From Ferdinandcohnia humi_A (lineage in GTDB: Bacteria; Bacillota; Bacilli; Bacillales; Bacillaceae_L): a DNA stretch of 64,000 bases. The stretch lies in assembly GCA_047608075.1 (NCBI GenBank), contig JBLKRX010000005.1, forward strand, positions 62,001 through 126,000, given 5' to 3'. Under the pieces are notes generated by a model. It ran no database searches. It was not told the DNA's origin and worked only from the letters and a program-made list of their open reading frames with translations. The position numbers were made by a program, and so were the translations under genes. Shown here in pieces: positions 62,184-64,000 of this stretch (positions are counted from its first letter, which is position 1; each line of letters begins with the position of its first letter).

Positions 62184-62510
62184 ATGTTTTACGCAATTGT
62201 ATTGTTTATATTTGCTGGATTTGCAGAGATTGGTGGAGGTTATCTTATTTGGCTATGGTTAAGAGAAGGTAAGCCATTTTATTGGGGTGTTTTCGGAGGA
62301 ATAGCCTTGGCGTTATATGGTGTTATTGCCACATTTCAAACATTCCCATCATTCGGCAGAGTATATGCTGCCTATGGAGGAGTATTTATCGTTCTTTCTG
62401 TATTGTGGGGATGGGGTATTGATAAAAAACCACCCGATTTATACGATTGGATAGGCGCTGGTATATGTTTAGTGGGTGTTTCAATAATGTTATTTGCACC
62501 TCGCCAATAG
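62184..62510 (+). CDS. ynfA: YnfA/UPF0060 family membrane protein
   Basis: 108 aa with four membrane helices. FAGFAEIGGGYLIWLWLREGKPFYWGVFGG and VYAAYGGVFIVLSVLWGWGIDKKPP are the conserved YnfA segments. The family is a small-multidrug-resistance-like inner membrane protein; substrate here unknown. RBS AAGGGTGG. It is the only clear gene of element Y in the window. Confidence 0.92.
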   Translation: MFYAIVLFIFAGFAEIGGGYLIWLWLREGKPFYWGVFGGIALALYGVIATFQTFPSFGRVYAAYGGVFIVLSVLWGWGIDKKPPDLYDWIGAGICLVGVSIMLFAPRQ

Positions 62511-62756
62511 AGTAAAAAGATAAGAATACATTGAAGGGGAATCAACGAACGAAGGGGGTGTCCTGAACCGTATAGGTGTGAGTTTGAAAGAAAGCCATAC
62601 AATGACGACTATCCCCCTAAATTCTTCATTTTCCTTTTACTCTTTTTCTTCTTTTCAAAATAGAACTAAGACTTATAAGGTGAATTAAGGATTGAGGAGA
62701 AAGGGTTTTCTGTATTTCACCTTTATCCAAATAAAATACCGAAAAAAGGTATCGGA

Positions 62757-64000
62757 GATACGTTTCCTATTCGATAGTCTAATCCATCAGCCTCATACAT
62801 AGTACCTTACGGTTTCTCCTATATCACCGTCATTCCCCTACTTACCACGTTACCAATCACCTAATTATTTATTTGTATTTATTTTTATATGGGCGAGTGC
62901 TTCTGTCTGATGCCTGTTATACGTTGATGGACGTGGACTTCCCTTGAAAGATGAAGCACACTACTATACCTTACTGTTTCACCTATACCACCATCATTCC
63001 CATGATTACCAAGTAACCTATTCCTAATTATTTATATATTTATTCTTTTATGGGCTAGTACCTCTTTCTAAAGCGTATTACACATTACTGGACGTGGATT
63101 TCCTTTAAATGGGTTGGTTCTAATGCTCCCTTCAGTGAGACATGGAAACATCCCTTGTCTTGTACTTATGTTGGAATTACCACCCAGTCCTTCTCAAAAT
63201 AAAAAACTGAGGGGAGATAGCGTAGATACGTTCCCGATTCGATTGTCTAATCCATCAGCCTCATACATAGTCTGGCTCCCTCCTCCTCTACTTTGTACAG
63301 TTACTAAGAGAGAGTTGTAAACTGCGGTAACAGGAAACACTTCTATATCTTACGGTTTCTCCTGTTCCACCACCATCCCCCTACTTACCACGTGACCTAT
63401 GACTAATTATTTATTTTTTTATTTATTTACATCTTTATGGGCGTGTGCTTCTGTCTAAAGCGTATAACACGTTGCTGGACGTGGCCTTCCCTTAATTGGA
63501 TTGGTTCTAGTGCTCCTCATTCAGCGGGATACAGGAACATCCCTTATGCTGTACTTATGTGGGAATTACCCACCCCGTCCCTCCAAATAAAAAAACCAAG
63601 GAGGGATATCAAAGATACGTTCCCGATTCGATTGTCTAACCCATCAGCCTCATACATAGTCTGGTTCCCTCCTCCCCTACTTTATACAGTTACTAAATAT
63701 AAAAGAGAGTTGTAAACTGCGGTAACAGGACGCACTACTATACCTTACGGTTTCTCCTATACCACCGTCATTCCCATACTTAACACGTTACCTTTTCTAA
63801 TTAGTTATTTTTATTTATTTTTTATGAGCGAGTTTCTGTCTGAAGCATGTTATAGTTCTGGATGTGTGCTTCCCTTGATCCAGTCGGTGCTATGCTCCCT
63901 TTAGTGAAACATAGAAACGTCCCTTGTGCTGTACTTATGCAGGAAGCGTCCACCCCCCTTCCTTCTCTAAAAAAAAAGCCGAGAAGAGGTATCGTAGATA
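62757..64000. repeat. About 390-bp non-coding tandem repeats (at least 3 full-type units)
   Basis: A block starting CTTACGGTTTCTCCTATACC occurs at about 62807, 62973, 63350 and 63742. A second block (GATACGTTCCCGATTCGATT...CATCAGCCTCATACATAG) is at 62757, 63225, 63614 and 63997. Unit length is 383-392 bp; the first unit is irregular (166 bp between block starts). Block variation is small, and frames within them reflect the DNA repeat, not protein conservation. The repeats continue past the window end. Confidence 0.8.

Noticed and set aside
63114..63715. Two frames with matching protein ends (DTFPIRLSNPSASYIVW)
   Set aside because: The match comes from the underlying about 390-bp DNA repeat; no ribosome sites.
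1..64000. CRISPR array or CRISPR-associated transposon
   Set aside because: No regularly spaced repeat-spacer structure and no cas-like gene was found near either tns operon.
1..64000. tRNA or rRNA genes
   Set aside because: No cloverleaf-like or conserved rRNA sequence noticed.

Overview
The window is AT-rich DNA from a low-GC Gram-positive, most likely a member of the Bacillaceae. The reasons are the AGGAGG-type ribosome sites, GTG/TTG starts, a Bacillus-type mer operon, RecU and ImmR/ImmA-like regulators. The genus cannot be fixed from sequence alone. Nearly everything here is accessory DNA, organised as a stack of Tn7-family elements plus one very large insertion.

Layout. (1) 1-1475: the right part of an element 'X', with an XRE regulator and close-packed 22-bp repeats at its terminus. 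It is interrupted by a 543-bp miniature element (811-1353) with a perfect 5-bp target duplication. (2) 1479-17108: a complete Tn7-like transposon, called Tn-1 here. Its ends read 5'-TGTTC and it has three TnsB-type repeats per end, wide on the left and packed on the right, as in Tn7. It carries tnsA, tnsB, tnsC and two TniQ/TnsD genes. Its cargo is a Nudix hydrolase, a SEC-C protein, and an XRE/ImmA pair divergent from a small unknown operon. (3) 17116-61822: a 44.7-kb insertion bounded by two apparently identical, directly oriented 474-bp elements and flanked by the 5-bp direct repeat AAAGT. (4) From 61828: the left end of a third Tn7-like element 'Y', then ynfA and about 390-bp tandem repeats running off the window.

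The 44.7-kb insertion has the exact anatomy of an unresolved replicative-transposition cointegrate: target duplication, element, donor backbone, element, target duplication. The 43.8-kb 'donor backbone' looks plasmid-like. It holds a mer operon (merR-merF-merT-merP-merA), a second Tn7-like operon (serine recombinase-tnsA-tnsB-tnsC-tniQ), many small unknown genes, a helicase-like ATPase, a Qat antiphage operon (qatABCD plus a fifth gene), a restriction-modification system with Vsr, recU, a GIY-YIG nuclease and further regulator/nuclease genes. In the second Tn7-like operon the catalytic Asp of TnsA is replaced by Thr, and the operon begins with a serine recombinase. Loss of TnsA cleavage is known to turn Tn7 transposition replicative, and a resolvase is what such an element would need. 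The machinery, the cointegrate structure and the miniature elements therefore tell one consistent story, although the link between this operon and the 474-bp ends is inference.

All coordinates and alignments were read by eye. Homology calls rest on recognised motifs, not on searches.
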